From contig JBNGIQ010008907.1 in assembly GCA_049999765.1 (NCBI GenBank), forward strand, positions 1 through 64,000: a stretch of 64,000 nucleotides of DNA, read 5' to 3'. The notes below the pieces were generated by a model. That model was given only the letters and a program-made list of their open reading frames with translations. It had not been told where the DNA came from and did not search any database. This stretch comes from Phaeoceros laevis. Lineage: Eukaryota > Anthocerotophyta > Anthocerotopsida > Notothyladales. A program made the position numbers and the translations under genes. Positions 43,901 through 53,926 of this stretch are shown here, one piece after another (position 1 is the first letter of the stretch; every line of letters begins with the position of its first letter).

Positions 43901-44212
43901 ACATCAAATTGAGCAAGGCAACAAGGGGGCTTTTCTAGCACTGTAAAAATGTTTTCGAAATATATTGTTCTGTCCTAAATTCCAAGTTGTAGCATATTAT
44001 CTATACTTTTGATATATTGATCAAATTTGTGGCCCTCATTTCGCGAACTGGGGACCCCCAAGCACGATACTATACCTCCCGAACTCCTCCTTCCTTCCTT
44101 CCCTCCCTGTCTCCCTCGTTGTCCCGTCTGCTCCCGTACCCACGAGAATTTGGGTGATGGTCTGAGGGGGTGGCGGTGCTGCTGACGACAAGGGCCGTGC
44201 GTGGCGGAGACT
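40961..44212. other. AT-rich, gene-poor interval with short unassigned frames
   Basis: From about 41650 to 44040 base composition turns AT-rich compared with both flanks. Short plus-strand frames occur at 42269-42463, 43249-43458 and 43397-43912 (for example HSFLQKFPVGFTQLLATLL); the last two overlap and would need a frameshift to join. They resemble no family I know and could be remains of a transposable element. A TAGA microsatellite lies near 41641-41657 and a CCTT/CCCT pyrimidine tract near 44086-44118. Confidence 0.45.
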
Positions 44213-44590
44213 TCAGAACTCTACACCGATGAGGCAAACTTTTAGAACCTGCCCCTCTGGACCGGTCACCTCTTCAAATTGAATTCCGTGGTTCCTATAC
44301 AACACGGGCGTCCATGCGAAGCGGCCAGCTGCGCCCAAAATTCTCTTGTACAACTTCACATCTCCCTCTGCTGCCCTGATCTCCCTTTCAATCGCAGCAT
44401 AGGTTTTTGTAGGTGTAGCTGGCAGGTTTTTCCAGTATTCAGTCAAATCTGCAATTGCGTTCCATTCCAGCTTAGTCTGCGGCGCACGACCACCCTGCTC
44501 TTGCACACGATAAAGTACAAGCCATGAATTCATGTTGATGTGGCCTCCTAATCCCAAGATACACTTTGAAGTCATGTGCCTTCTTCCCAT
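44213..44590 (-). CDS. Hypothetical protein, unrecognised
   Basis: Minus-strand frame of 125 aa from ATG 44590 with balanced composition (LEWNAIADLTEYWKNLPATP, then AIEREIRAAEGDVKLYKRIL). It is longer and more protein-like than chance frames around it, but I recognise no domain. Upstream on the same strand (about 45063-44920) a hydrophobic, signal-peptide-like frame (WLATFILLALTATVLKPFPC) could be a 5' exon, but I could not find phase-consistent junctions joining the two. Treat as tentative. Confidence 0.35.
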   Translation of the reverse strand: MGRRHMTSKCILGLGGHINMNSWLVLYRVQEQGGRAPQTKLEWNAIADLTEYWKNLPATPTKTYAAIEREIRAAEGDVKLYKRILGAAGRFAWTPVLYRNHGIQFEEVTGPEGQVLKVCLIGVEF

Positions 44591-45063
44591 CAAATCGCAG
44601 CTAGCGCAGCAAATCGCAGCGAGCGCAGCAGCTCCCAGTCCAGCCCTTCGCACCACAGCTCAGATCATAGCAGTCGCCTTCATACAACTCACCTTCGCCC
44701 AGAGTCCAGATCCGGAACCTACCCATTTTGTCAATTGCCCAACTGCCCTTAATTTGGAAGCCTCCATTTCCTTCTCTTGACCAAAATAGATTTGTGCTTC
44801 ATGTGTACATCCATAATCTCAGCCTCTGTGCTAGCTTGACTTCCCTGCCCGTACGCGTGTACACCACAGCAGATTCCATGAGCCAGACTGTCAAAAGCAC
44901 CGCTTGCAAGCTCCTGCAAGCCTAACTTACATGTGGGTTTGCACGTAGACTCTAATATATGTATGTGGGCCACATCAGCATAGTTGAAGCTGCCATGAGC
45001 ACAGGGAAATGGCTTCAAAACTGTCGCCGTGAGTGCCAACAGGATGAACGTTGCTAACCACAC

Positions 45064-46483
45064 AAGTTTGAGCCATAGTTTCCTAAGAAGGTTTAGACTT
45101 CAGGGTTTAGAGCACATCTCTCGCTCTCTCCGAAAACCAACACCGAATTATTGTTATGTACTTCAAGAACTTAAGTGGTGCAGCCTTACTGCCCCCAGCC
45201 CTTTGCTTTGCGTAGAGACAGACTTCTAGTCTTAGACACTACCTAGAATCTTGACAGATCTCACTGCTTCGGCATAGTCTGCAGCGTGATCACCTGAACA
45301 ATTTCTAACATCTATGTGCCACTAATCCTAAAGCTCCAGGAACAACCCAAAAGCCGGCTCCAGCCTAGCATGCTGCTTCAACACTGAGGGATATATCCTT
45401 TTGTCACAGTGCATCAGTGCAGCTCCATGTGAACTCTTGGCTTTTGCCTGAATATTCATTCAAGCGAAATCTTGATTGATAGATGGTTTTGTGTCTGGCC
45501 TATCCTTCAGCAATCATCCCCTCAGAGCAAGCACGTGAGAAAACCAAACCGATAGCTTCAGAGTCTAGCTCCCTGGTAGGTGTTCCGCTAAATGCTCCTC
45601 GCCTGTTATAGCTTAATCTGAACATTAATTACCTCCTGCATCAACTTGCAAGCAATAATCAGTTCCCTTGATTGTCCGACCAGGAACTAGCCTACAGTTC
45701 AAGTGGCCATAAGGTTCGTCTTGCGGATAACAAAAGCAAAGCAGAGTGAAGGTGTTGCAACTAGTACGAATGTCCTTACTTTCGTTCAACATGTGCTGGC
45801 AGATGTTTGGCCAAGCCCACTGTATGCTCAACCAGAAATAACAAAAGCCACGGAGAGTGAAGGGGTCACAACTTAGGATGAATGTCCTTACATCTGTTTG
45901 AAGTATGTGCTGCCAGATGTTCGGCCAAGCCTAATGTGTGCTCAACCAGAAGCCAGCTAAGCGCTTCAAGTCGTTATCTATACTAGCAACAGTTGTGGAA
46001 GGGCTTCCCTATATGTGTGGACCTGCTGACGTTACACCAGCTGTGAGTGAGTACAGAGTGCCAACTAAGTCATCGTTTCAACCTGTCGATGCTCAAACTC
46101 AACAGATGTCAGAATGATTCTACAAGGAACCTATTTTACCTGCATGAGAATGTTTGACTTTTCTACTGGCCATATTCACCAAAGTCGAGGCAAGCAAGCA
46201 ACATGGGGCCTGCGACTCAACAGGCTTCCTTCCCAGGGCAGCCCGCCACAATGCAGGACTGACCACACTGCCCTCTCAAAGACTAGTCTTGGCACTACAG
46301 AATCACAGTCCCCTTCTGAGACCCAACGAAGTGTAGATTTGATCTGGAAAGCTCAAGCTGAAGCAATTGGTGTGTATGTCGTGGCTCGAAGCTTGTGCAA
46401 CTCCAGAAAGCATGAAGAAGCCCCGAGGTGCCCGCTTTGTGAAAGCCTGCAAGGCCAAAAGAAAGCTTCCATTCGAGCTACAG
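45064..46483. other. Intergenic, no gene recognised
   Basis: Apart from the 111-bp tandem duplication at 45729-45952 nothing is recognised. Frames at 46114-46500 have no motif and overlap the 3' end of the F-box gene in antisense. Confidence 0.5.
45729..45952. repeat. Tandem duplication of a 111-bp unit
   Basis: Unit 1 (45729-45839) and unit 2 (45840-45952) both start aacaaaagc and share gagtgaagg, gaatgtccttac, tgtgctg.cagatgtt and ggccaagcc, ending gctcaaccagaa. Scattered substitutions show it is not recent. No coding frame is shared. Confidence 0.8.
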
Positions 46484-47797
46484 CTAGGATACAACTGTAG
46501 AGGGTGATACAAATGCAACCTTATGTTCCAAATGAAGAAAATAGGGATCATGACTCGGTCTGAACCAATTCCGGGTGCCTTCGAGCGTGTGGTAAGCCAT
46601 GGTCCATAGCTCATAAGTACAGGGGTTATGAAAAGCAGCTGTTAAAAGCACCAAGTTTCCAACGATCTGCCCTCTTACATGCAACACAAAATCCAGCCTC
46701 CTCAAGTCCGCGGGTGGTAGCTGCTGGCTAAACAGACACTCCCATCGCCTTCTGCTACCATCCCACTTGTGCAAATACAACCCCTCCTTGTACCCTTCAT
46801 TGCCGTAAGCGAACACACAGTCGCCGTCATAACCGTCTTTCGAGAGGACCTGAAATTCATCTCGATCTAGAGGCGCCCGCGCCTGCGGGAGCCGGGGAGG
46901 CAGAGGCCTAGGGGGAAATGGATTGATACACTTGCCCTCCCAGCTCACCCATGATTCCGTGCTCTCCTCCGCTTCGTGAGACCTTTTGAACACAACGGAT
47001 CCCGATGCACCGTCTTCACGCCATTCTGTGCAGGTATGGAGTGCCACGCCAGGAGTTCCCTCCGGAGCAGCAAGAGCCCGCCAATCGGTGGAGGTGCTCT
47101 CGTCGTAGCTGTGGAAGTAGGTTGCAACCCGCTTCCTCGACCAGCTGCCTATGTGGGTTTGCATGGCCAAGAATTTGAAGGTTGAAGTACTAGTGCTTTC
47201 CTCCGGTACCAGCCACATGGACATCTCCCAACACAGAGAGGGTTCATGATTCGGCAGCAGAGGCAGCTCTCGCCAGGACTGGTCGGCGAGGTTGAGCAGC
47301 CAACACTGCACTTGATTGGACCTGCAGTCGTCGCAAGCCACTGCCACAACTGGCAGGCCAGGTTGTGAGAACACCACCCTTACTGATCTGTCTCCTCGAG
47401 GTAGCACCAGACCCCGGAAGCGCAGCTTGAGCATCTTGTACCTGTCCATGTCGAACTGGCTAGGTTCGAATCTCAACGTGCAAACGGGGTAGCCACGACG
47501 GAAGGCAATCAACGCACTCTGCTTCCGAAATTCCTTGGAGCTGGTCATGAGCTCCTTCCACCGCTTGCAAACAATGCGGAAGCGAGCTTGGCTGGGCACG
47601 GGCAAAAACAAGAGCACTCGCTCCACCAACTCTTCTCGCATCAGCCCCCACAAAGATTCCGCCATCATGATCGTCCCTGAGGAACTTGCACTATGGTCGG
47701 TGGCGCCGTTGAAGAGCTCCTCCCCCAAGAAGAAGTAGATTGTAGTCTCCGCATTCTTAGTCGAGCTTGCCATGGCCGGTGGAAGTGCAGACCTCAT
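46484..47797 (-). CDS. F-box protein with kelch-like C-terminus
   Basis: Single exon, 437 aa from ATG 47797; a second ATG (47773, MASSTKN) is an alternative start. The F-box is at about residues 50-95: LMREELVERVLLFLPVPSQA followed by RFRIVCKRWKELM. The rest shows spaced Trp/Gly strands (CWLLNLADQSWRELPLLPNH, YLHKWDGSRRRWECLF and ELWTMAYHTLEGTRNWF), as in plant F-box/kelch-associated proteins. It should act as a substrate receptor in an SCF ubiquitin ligase through SKP1. The target is unknown. Confidence 0.85.
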   Translation of the reverse strand: MRSALPPAMASSTKNAETTIYFFLGEELFNGATDHSASSSGTIMMAESLWGLMREELVERVLLFLPVPSQARFRIVCKRWKELMTSSKEFRKQSALIAFRRGYPVCTLRFEPSQFDMDRYKMLKLRFRGLVLPRGDRSVRVVFSQPGLPVVAVACDDCRSNQVQCWLLNLADQSWRELPLLPNHEPSLCWEMSMWLVPEESTSTSTFKFLAMQTHIGSWSRKRVATYFHSYDESTSTDWRALAAPEGTPGVALHTCTEWREDGASGSVVFKRSHEAEESTESWVSWEGKCINPFPPRPLPPRLPQARAPLDRDEFQVLSKDGYDGDCVFAYGNEGYKEGLYLHKWDGSRRRWECLFSQQLPPADLRRLDFVLHVRGQIVGNLVLLTAAFHNPCTYELWTMAYHTLEGTRNWFRPSHDPYFLHLEHKVAFVSPSTVVS

Positions 47798-48217
47798 TCG
47801 TGTTCTGTCAAGTCAGCTTGAAGTTGCCACATCTGCTAGTCTAATGTTCCATTCAGAAGTTGCAGCCTCCTCCTCCTCCACGTGTATATGGGAAGAGGAA
47901 CTCCGAGAAAGTTGGGAAAAACCTAGACTCCGTACGGATACTAGGTCGTGGTCAAACCTACGCCTTCGTGGTCTATTTACCCGGGATTGCAAGACATCAC
48001 AAAGGATGGAAGCACCGAGGGACGTGGTCTTCGTCCAAGATCCCAATGGATTGAGCACAACAGAACGAAGCAGTTTCAATTCCTTCCACAGACAGCTAAC
48101 CGCTCCTTCAGGCTGTCCAATGTTCCACAGCCATGGACAAAAACTCCGAGCCAGATACAAAAGTGTCCCAGGAGTCTCCCTGCAAATGGTAGAATTTGTC
48201 AAAACCCCTGGACACAT

Positions 48218-48586
48218 CTAGGCATCATCATCCTTCTGCTGCCGCTGCTGCTGCTTCCGTGTTTGCCTGAGCTGCCGTTTCTCTTTGGAGCTGAGGTTGG
48301 ATCTCAGTTGAGACTTGCCTGCCAGTTTGTCATCGAGGTCTTCAAAGGACTTCTATTCTTGAAATCACGAAGACAATGCGAATCATTCAGCCCAAGTTGC
48401 AAAGCTGTAGGTCTTTAGAAGCACACAGCAAATCCGTTGATGCCAGCGGAAGTAGAAATTGGAAGGGGAAGGAGCAGGGATGCTCGACAATACCTCACTC
48501 ATTTCCTTGAAACTCACAGCATAAAACGTGATTGCGGCTGCGGCAGCGATGCCGAGGGCAGGAGCGACCAGCTGCGACGGATCCAT
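48218..48586 (-). CDS. Small single-pass membrane protein, conserved-looking
   Basis: Two exons on the minus strand, 48586-48494 and 48352-48218, phase 0, giving 75 aa. The N-terminal half is one hydrophobic helix (LVAPALGIAAAAAITFYAVS), followed by FKEMSEKSFEDLDD and a Lys/Arg/Gln-rich tail (KEKRQLRQTRKQQQRQQK) ending DDDA. I recall similar small plant proteins of unknown function but cannot name one. A further in-frame ATG lies at 48664; I prefer 48586 because the helix then starts at the N-terminus. Its start is 187 bp from the divergent pectin acetylesterase gene. Confidence 0.65.
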
Positions 48587-48773
48587 CTCGTACTCGAGCA
48601 GGTGATGGTTAGGGCAGTGTCTGGTGACCACTGACCTACCAGTTGAAGAAACTGTACTTCGCATCAGTTAGGGCGAGGAAGGTCCTGCTCCCCACGATGG
48701 TTTTCGGATTTCTTCCGCCTGCCCAGGCGAGGCGGGAGGGAGACAACGGATCACAACGGCGGAGCAGAGAGAC

Positions 48774-50069
48774 ATGCTTCAGCAACGCAGTGGAGGGTAT
48801 CTGAGGCCCCTCCGGGAGACGCTGCAGGCGGCCAAGCGGCGATGGGGCTGGATGGAGTACACGGCCGGGCTGGCCACAATTCTGCTGGCCGTGGCCGCCG
48901 TCTCCCTCACCTGGCACCCCGATAGGCCGCTGGAGACCCGCCCCATAGCCGAGATTGCCGAGGAGGAGGCTCCTCGGGAGCCGCTCCTGGTGGACCTGAC
49001 GGTGGTGGATGATCCGGGCGATGGCGTCTGCCTGGACGGCTCCCCGCCGGGCTATCACCTGCACTCGGGGACGGGTGCCAGCAGCAGTAGCTGGATTGTG
49101 ATGCTGGAAGGCGGGGGATGGTGCAGGGACCGTGCGGAATGCGCTTACCGCGCCACCACCAGGCTGGGATCCTCCTCCCAAATGCTGCCCACGGTGTTCG
49201 ATGGCATCCTCAGCGCCTCCCCGGCTGTGAACCCTGATTTCCATGCCTGGACTAGGGTTAAGGTGCGCTACTGTGATGGCGGGTCCTTCGTAGGCAATGC
49301 CACGGACCAGGAGTTGCGGCTCTTCTTCCGTGGCAAGGAGGTCTGGGATACGGTCATGGCGGATCTGCTCAGCAAAGGGATGCGGGACGCAGATCGCGCG
49401 TTCCTGGTAGGTTGCTCTGCGGGGGCGCTTGCCGCCATGCTGCATTGCGATGACTTCAAGGAGCTGCTGCCGGGATCCAGCAACGTGCGCTGTCTGAGCG
49501 ATGCCGGCTTCTTCATGCGCGTGCCCGATGTGGCGGGGAGGCCGACCATCTCCGACTTCTACACCGGTGTGGTGGCGATGCAAGGAGCAGGTCCCAACCT
49601 CCCGGCTGCGTGCATCAGCTCCCACCCCGCCGAGGAGTGCTTCTTCCCGCAGACGCTCGTTCAACACATCCGCACGCCGCTGTTCGTGCTCAACCCTGCG
49701 TACGATGACTGGCAGATCTCAAATGTGTTGGTTCCCAGGGGCTCAGATCCGTCGGGAGAGTGGCGCTCCTGCCGGGCCGATTTGGGTGCCTGCTCGGACG
49801 AGCAACTGCAGATATTGCAGGAGTTTCGGGACGGCATGCTGAAGGAATTAAAGCCGGTGCAGGACTCTCGCAACGGCGGCATGTTTGTGGACTCCTGCTT
49901 CACTCATTGCCAGACGGAAATGAGGTCTGCCTGGAGCGGGTCTGACCCTGTGCGGGTAGGCGGCAGCAGCATTGCGCAGGCTGTTGGTGACTGGTATTTC
50001 GACCGCAAGACAGCGAAATTTGTTGATTGTCCTTACCCGTGCAATCCAACCTGCCCGCCACGACGCTGA
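48774..50069 (+). CDS. Pectin acetylesterase (CE13/Notum family)
   Basis: Single exon, 431 aa. An N-terminal hydrophobic segment (AGLATILLAVAAVSLTW) follows a basic cytosolic tail, so it is probably a type II Golgi or secretory-pathway protein. Family blocks: DGSPPGYHLHSGTGASSSSW, LEGGGWCRD, VKVRYCDGGSFVGN, catalytic Ser in LVGCSAGALAAMLHCD (about 213), Asp in LNPAYDDWQ (about 308) and His in DSCFTHCQ (about 375). Cys pairs and the CPYPCNPTCP end are usual. It should remove acetyl groups from pectin in the cell wall. The coding sequence is GC-rich, which creates long antisense frames. Confidence 0.93.
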   Translation: MLQQRSGGYLRPLRETLQAAKRRWGWMEYTAGLATILLAVAAVSLTWHPDRPLETRPIAEIAEEEAPREPLLVDLTVVDDPGDGVCLDGSPPGYHLHSGTGASSSSWIVMLEGGGWCRDRAECAYRATTRLGSSSQMLPTVFDGILSASPAVNPDFHAWTRVKVRYCDGGSFVGNATDQELRLFFRGKEVWDTVMADLLSKGMRDADRAFLVGCSAGALAAMLHCDDFKELLPGSSNVRCLSDAGFFMRVPDVAGRPTISDFYTGVVAMQGAGPNLPAACISSHPAEECFFPQTLVQHIRTPLFVLNPAYDDWQISNVLVPRGSDPSGEWRSCRADLGACSDEQLQILQEFRDGMLKELKPVQDSRNGGMFVDSCFTHCQTEMRSAWSGSDPVRVGGSSIAQAVGDWYFDRKTAKFVDCPYPCNPTCPPRR

Positions 50070-50524
50070 GCCTCAGTTAGGCTGCTGGCAAATGGCAGAT
50101 CTAAATTATTGTTGCAGCGAGCGAGGGTATGTTCAAGGTTGTCACGAGGTAGATACTTTCAAAACATGATGTGTACTGCGGTTCGCATTTGCACAAAGTG
50201 AGACTGCCAGAGTTTCTTTGATCACTTCTTAGGTCAGACTGCAAGCATCTGTTAGTTAATATTGGAGATTGTTGCTTACCCCTGTTCTTGTGTGCCTGTA
50301 GTGGACAGGGAAAGGCAACTCCGCCAACAGCTGCAAGTAATGGTGCAACTGTTCACTGTATAATGTGGAAGAGGGAACTAGCCATTTTTTTTAGCAGAGA
50401 TCAACCATGCCAAGGATAGCAATATATCTTACACAATAAGGAAGTATGGCATACAATGGCACCTTGCCAGCAGGTACTTTCGCGGCGACTGTGGCAAATC
50501 CGAGTGAGTTTGGCCCTGTCCTAT

Positions 50525-52358
50525 TCATAGTTTGAAGTAGAGAGCTGCCTCCGGTTGGCCCAGCTCGTTGTTTTGGGCAAAATGACGGGGAATGAAGTTT
50601 TCCCTAGTCCTTGGAGCTGCCGACGACATCAATTTTCTCTTCATCTTGTAGAGAAGGAAGACAAGCCGATGCTGTTCAGCTCTTGTCTGTGATGACTTCC
50701 CTTCATAGGGCATCAATTCCTGACCAAAGACTCGCACAGGATCTGCAAAGACGAACATCAAAATGTCGTGTTATGTCAAGAAAGTTCCCTGCAAGCAGGT
50801 CTTGTCATGTTCGGTTGTTGGTCACCAGAATCCTACCAAGATACGCCTCCGTGGGACTCGGCACGTTCTGGACGAGCCAATAGAGGAATCCTCCATCATC
50901 CGAAAAATCCATGTCCACCAGTAACAGGAGGTAGACATCTTCTGGTGTCACAACTCCATGTTTGTATAGAAGTACTTCAGGGACGTGGTGAATGTCTTGA
51001 GGTTGCAAGGTAGCGCCGTTGCGAACCTCTTTGCCGCCGAATTTCACCTCGAATTTCAAAGAGGGAGTGCCCTGGACTCTGCAGACATGGGTACACAGCT
51101 TTGTGTTGGACGGAGTACACACTGTTATCCTGTGAGAAACGAGAAAGACGTGAAACGGTTGCAAGCAGGTACAGCCGGTATCCTAGATGACGGCATCTCG
51201 GGACCTCGAGGAGTATCGGAAGAACACCTGTCAATGAGAAGGGGAATAATCTCTGCTTTCTCCAACTGTTGAATTGGGTCAAGATCATGTGAATTCTCGG
51301 CCTGCCTTTGGCTAAAACTGGACTCGTCCTTATTAACTACAGGTTCTTGAGGAGCTGCACGGCCACGTCTGGGTTTGGTCAATCTGACATGAGCAAAATG
51401 GGACGGTCCGTGAGACTCCAGAGGAAACAGCAAATTTTCAAGCACAACAGTCAAAGGAAAAACCGTGCAAACTGTGGGTACTCGCCTGGAGCAGAGGGTT
51501 CCTCACTTCCGATCCCGAGGTTCTTATCAATTTCTGTAGCACCACGCTTGATTCTGGCACTGTGCAACCTCGCATCTGCTGCGGGAGGCTCCAGCTTCTC
51601 CAAACGCTCCTGTAGGTGCTCATCTGCAGTTCGCACAGATCTGTCAGTGATGAGAAGAATCCAAGAGCTTTGAGCAAGCTTCATGATCATCAATTGCGCC
51701 AGATAGAGTTCTTGAAAGAGGGAGGGAGGCTCACCTAAGTCCAATGTACTACCAATAGGCCCCACCTCGATTTTCCCAGTATCAGGCCGTGAGTAGACAC
51801 CTACAAGCAGGCAACAGAGAGAACCCAAAAGACGAATGGTCACACGAGTTGTACCTAAGGTTGCATCAGACACCCCATGGCTTGCGCTGCAGCATCACCA
51901 GTACTGTGACAGCATTTTCGAACTGTCACCTACCAGTTTCAGGATCGTAAATTGCTGCAACAGTGGTATTTGCGGGATCTGGGTCTGGCGACACCTCCTC
52001 TACCAGATGTCCTAGCTCCTCGGTTCCTCGACTTGACGAAACAGTCGTCTCCTTCTTCTGCGGTCCCAACAAGCAAAGGTCAGTCACTTCATAGTTCGGG
52101 ACCATCTTTCTTCCGTGATGACAAACAGGCTCCCGAGCACCTAATTCTAGGTAACAGGGTGTGGCATTCGAGACTCTTGTACACACAAGTTCAGATGATG
52201 ATCCAATGTGAATTGCATTTCCTCACCGAAGCATCTTGCGTGAGTGTCGTGTAAGTATTTGCTCCCATTCCAAAGGCAGAATGCGCAACCTGGTCGGAAG
52301 GCACATCCACAGATTCCTCCAAGCTCACATCCGCATTCCGTGCAAATTGCTGTGCCAT
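50525..52358 (-). CDS. PEBP-domain protein with N-terminal extension
   Basis: Six exons on the minus strand: 52358-52227, 52057-51934, 51800-51735, 51623-51473, 51078-50837 and 50742-50525; 310 aa, all junctions in phase. Residues about 1-160 are acidic and helical (EHLQERLEKLEPPAADARLH, then SARIKRGATEIDKNLGI). The C-terminal half is a PEBP fold: SLKFEVKFGGKEV, VYLLLLVDMDFSDDGGFLYW, VFGQELMPYEGKSSQTRAEQ, HRLVFLLYKM, RENFIPRHFAQNNELGQPEA and ALYFKL. The usual ligand-pocket DPDAP and LHW are changed to DMDFS and LYW, so it is unlikely to bind phosphate ligands normally. It could be an MRPL38-like mitoribosomal protein, which also has a PEBP domain, or another divergent PEBP; undecided. Confidence 0.8.
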
Positions 52359-52615
52359 GGCGAAATCTTCCACTTGAAAGCTGCTGCGACGGATTTCCCA
52401 AGTTTTGAATTGCCTATGGACTTAGATTTGCTTGACACAAGGAGGCAGGTATGTGTGCAGAAGCCACTGGCAAAGAGCCCAACCGCACAATGGAGGTGTC
52501 AAGCATGTTGCAAGCAAAGTGGCGGCCTCTGCCACTAGACAGCTGTGAGCTGTTTTACCGTACCGGTATATCCAAGATATTGAGTACGTAGTTGCTAAAA
52601 ATCGTTGCAGTTGTG

Positions 52616-52689
52616 GTCTGGATGGTGTAGTTGGTCATCACGCTAGTCTCACACACTAGAGGTCCCCAGTTCAAACCTGGGTTCAGACA
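52616..52689 (+). tRNA. tRNA-Val (anticodon CAC)
   Basis: 74 nt with a full cloverleaf. Acceptor arms 52616-52622 and 52682-52688 pair (one G-T), with discriminator A at 52689. The D-arm carries the box A region tggtgtagttggt. The anticodon stem ctagt/actag (52643-52647, 52655-52659) encloses ctcacac, with CAC at 52650-52652. The T-arm is cccagttcaaacctggg. The sequence is close to plant nuclear tRNA-Val(CAC). CCA is not encoded, and there is no intron. Confidence 0.96.
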
Positions 52690-52740
52690 TTATTGCTCTC
52701 AGCCGAACTCTCTCGAGAGCATTTGTTGGATTTTCGTGTT

Positions 52741-52903
52741 TTAACCCTTAATGACCCCATGGGCCATATATGTCCTGTCCTTGCCCACGATTCTGAAAAC
52801 AATTACACATGCAATGTTTTTAAAATTATTAAAATTTTATATGGTTAGATAGAGCGCGGTGAGAAGTAACGGAGGTTTACACGCCTGGGCGCTTAAGGGT
52901 TAA
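52741..52903. repeat. MITE-like element with TTAACCCTTAA inverted ends
   Basis: ttaacccttaa at 52741-52751 is the reverse complement of 52893-52903; imperfect pairing extends inward. The 163-bp interior is AT-rich and non-coding. It starts about 50 bp after the tRNA-Val gene. No clear target-site duplication is seen beyond a possible TTAA. Confidence 0.5.
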
Positions 52904-53025
52904 GCAATTTATCCACCTTACGTTAGCACACGAATCCAGATGATGCTAGAAAGGAGTCGGTCAATCGACTTGTTGTCCAGTGACTGTCCAGCTTCTAGTG
53001 CTAGGCCTGGCCAGAACAGACCAAG

Positions 53026-53801
53026 ATGAGCAATGCTTGCAGCTGCTCTGCTACAGTCCAGTGTTTTGCGTCCAGGACGCAGGAGCATCTTCAGGCCAGC
53101 TCGTCCGCGTTCACCTGTATCGAGCTTCCCACAAGGAATGGCTGCTCAGGAGCCGGCTTAAGGCAGTTGCAGCACAGCTCGAGCAATCTGTGGCAGCCGG
53201 GGCTTCGCAGATGGAGCAGGCCGGTTATGGCGATGGCAGGGGAGGATTTACGAAGTGCAGAGAAGAATGAGGCGAAGCAGGTGGAAGGGAAGGTGGCCGC
53301 AGCCGTGGAGACCAAATTCGGCAGCGGAGCTGGATTCGGAGCTCCCAGCACGCCACCCAAATCCACTGGCAAGAGCACCAAAAGCAAGAAGCCGGGGCCT
53401 GCTGCCAGACAACCGCCTTCCCCCGGGCCAGTCAGACGAACTCCTCCTGCTAAGGCTCTTCTGAGTCCGCAACAGAATCAGAAAGCTCTCCAAGTGGAGA
53501 CAGCTGTTGTGGTGTCCCTGGGACTCTTGGGGCTTGTCATCCTTCTTGAAGGCCTTGTCCTGGCAGCTTCAGGTGGGGGCAACTCCTTTCCTTCTGCCTG
53601 CCTTGTGGAAGTGTTGTTAGTCATTGTTGTGTAGTTTAGGTCTTCTCACTGCGGTGCAAAATCGATGCAGGACTTCTGCCGCAGGAGTGGGATAGTTTCC
53701 TGGTGGACGTACTGTATCCTTCCTATACGCCTACTGTGGGACTGTTCCTCTTGGGAGCTGCGGGATATGGTGTCTTCAAAGTTTTCGGATCCAGCAAGTG
53801 A
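53026..53801 (+). CDS. LPA2: LPA2-like photosystem II assembly protein, plastid
   Basis: Two exons, 53026-53572 and 53671-53801 (phase 1), 225 aa. The first 70-75 residues form a Ser/Cys/Arg-rich transit peptide. The mature part has a Gly/Pro/Lys-rich linker (GSGAGFGAPSTPPKSTGKST), then membrane helix LGLLGLVILLEGLVLAASG, the signature LLPQEWDSFLVDVLYPSYTP and a second helix (TVGLFLLGAAGYGVFKVFG). This order matches Arabidopsis LOW PSII ACCUMULATION 2, a thylakoid protein needed for CP43 assembly into photosystem II. The intron falls between the helix and the LPQEW block. The gene is convergent with ALKBH1 (125 bp between stops). Confidence 0.88.
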
Positions 53802-53868
53802 ACTTGTTAGGGTGCACCGAGCATTTTGGCTGCAGAATTATGGCACCTCCTGCTACAGCTAATCGTCG

Positions 53869-53895
53869 ATGGATGGATGGATGGATGGATACTAT
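53869..53895. repeat. GATG microsatellite
   Basis: About six perfect copies of gatg in the gap between the LPA2 and ALKBH1 stop codons. Confidence 0.9.
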
Positions 53896-53926
53896 GTAAG
53901 CAGACACAGCAGGGACCAGATGGTGA

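Noticed and set aside
47813-48217. Overlapping frames on both strands between the F-box gene and the small membrane protein
   Set aside because: No motif, no phase-consistent neighbouring exon and no preferred strand; most likely promoter and UTR sequence.
48636-49667. Minus-strand frame of 343 codons
   Set aside because: It is antisense to the GC-rich pectin acetylesterase gene; the Arg/His/Pro-rich composition is typical of GC-driven shadow frames.
52147-52401. Cys-rich minus-strand frame (CTECGCELGGICGCAF) resembling a zinc protein
   Set aside because: It is another frame of the first PEBP exon, which joins in phase to five further exons with clear homology; the Cys pattern is incidental.
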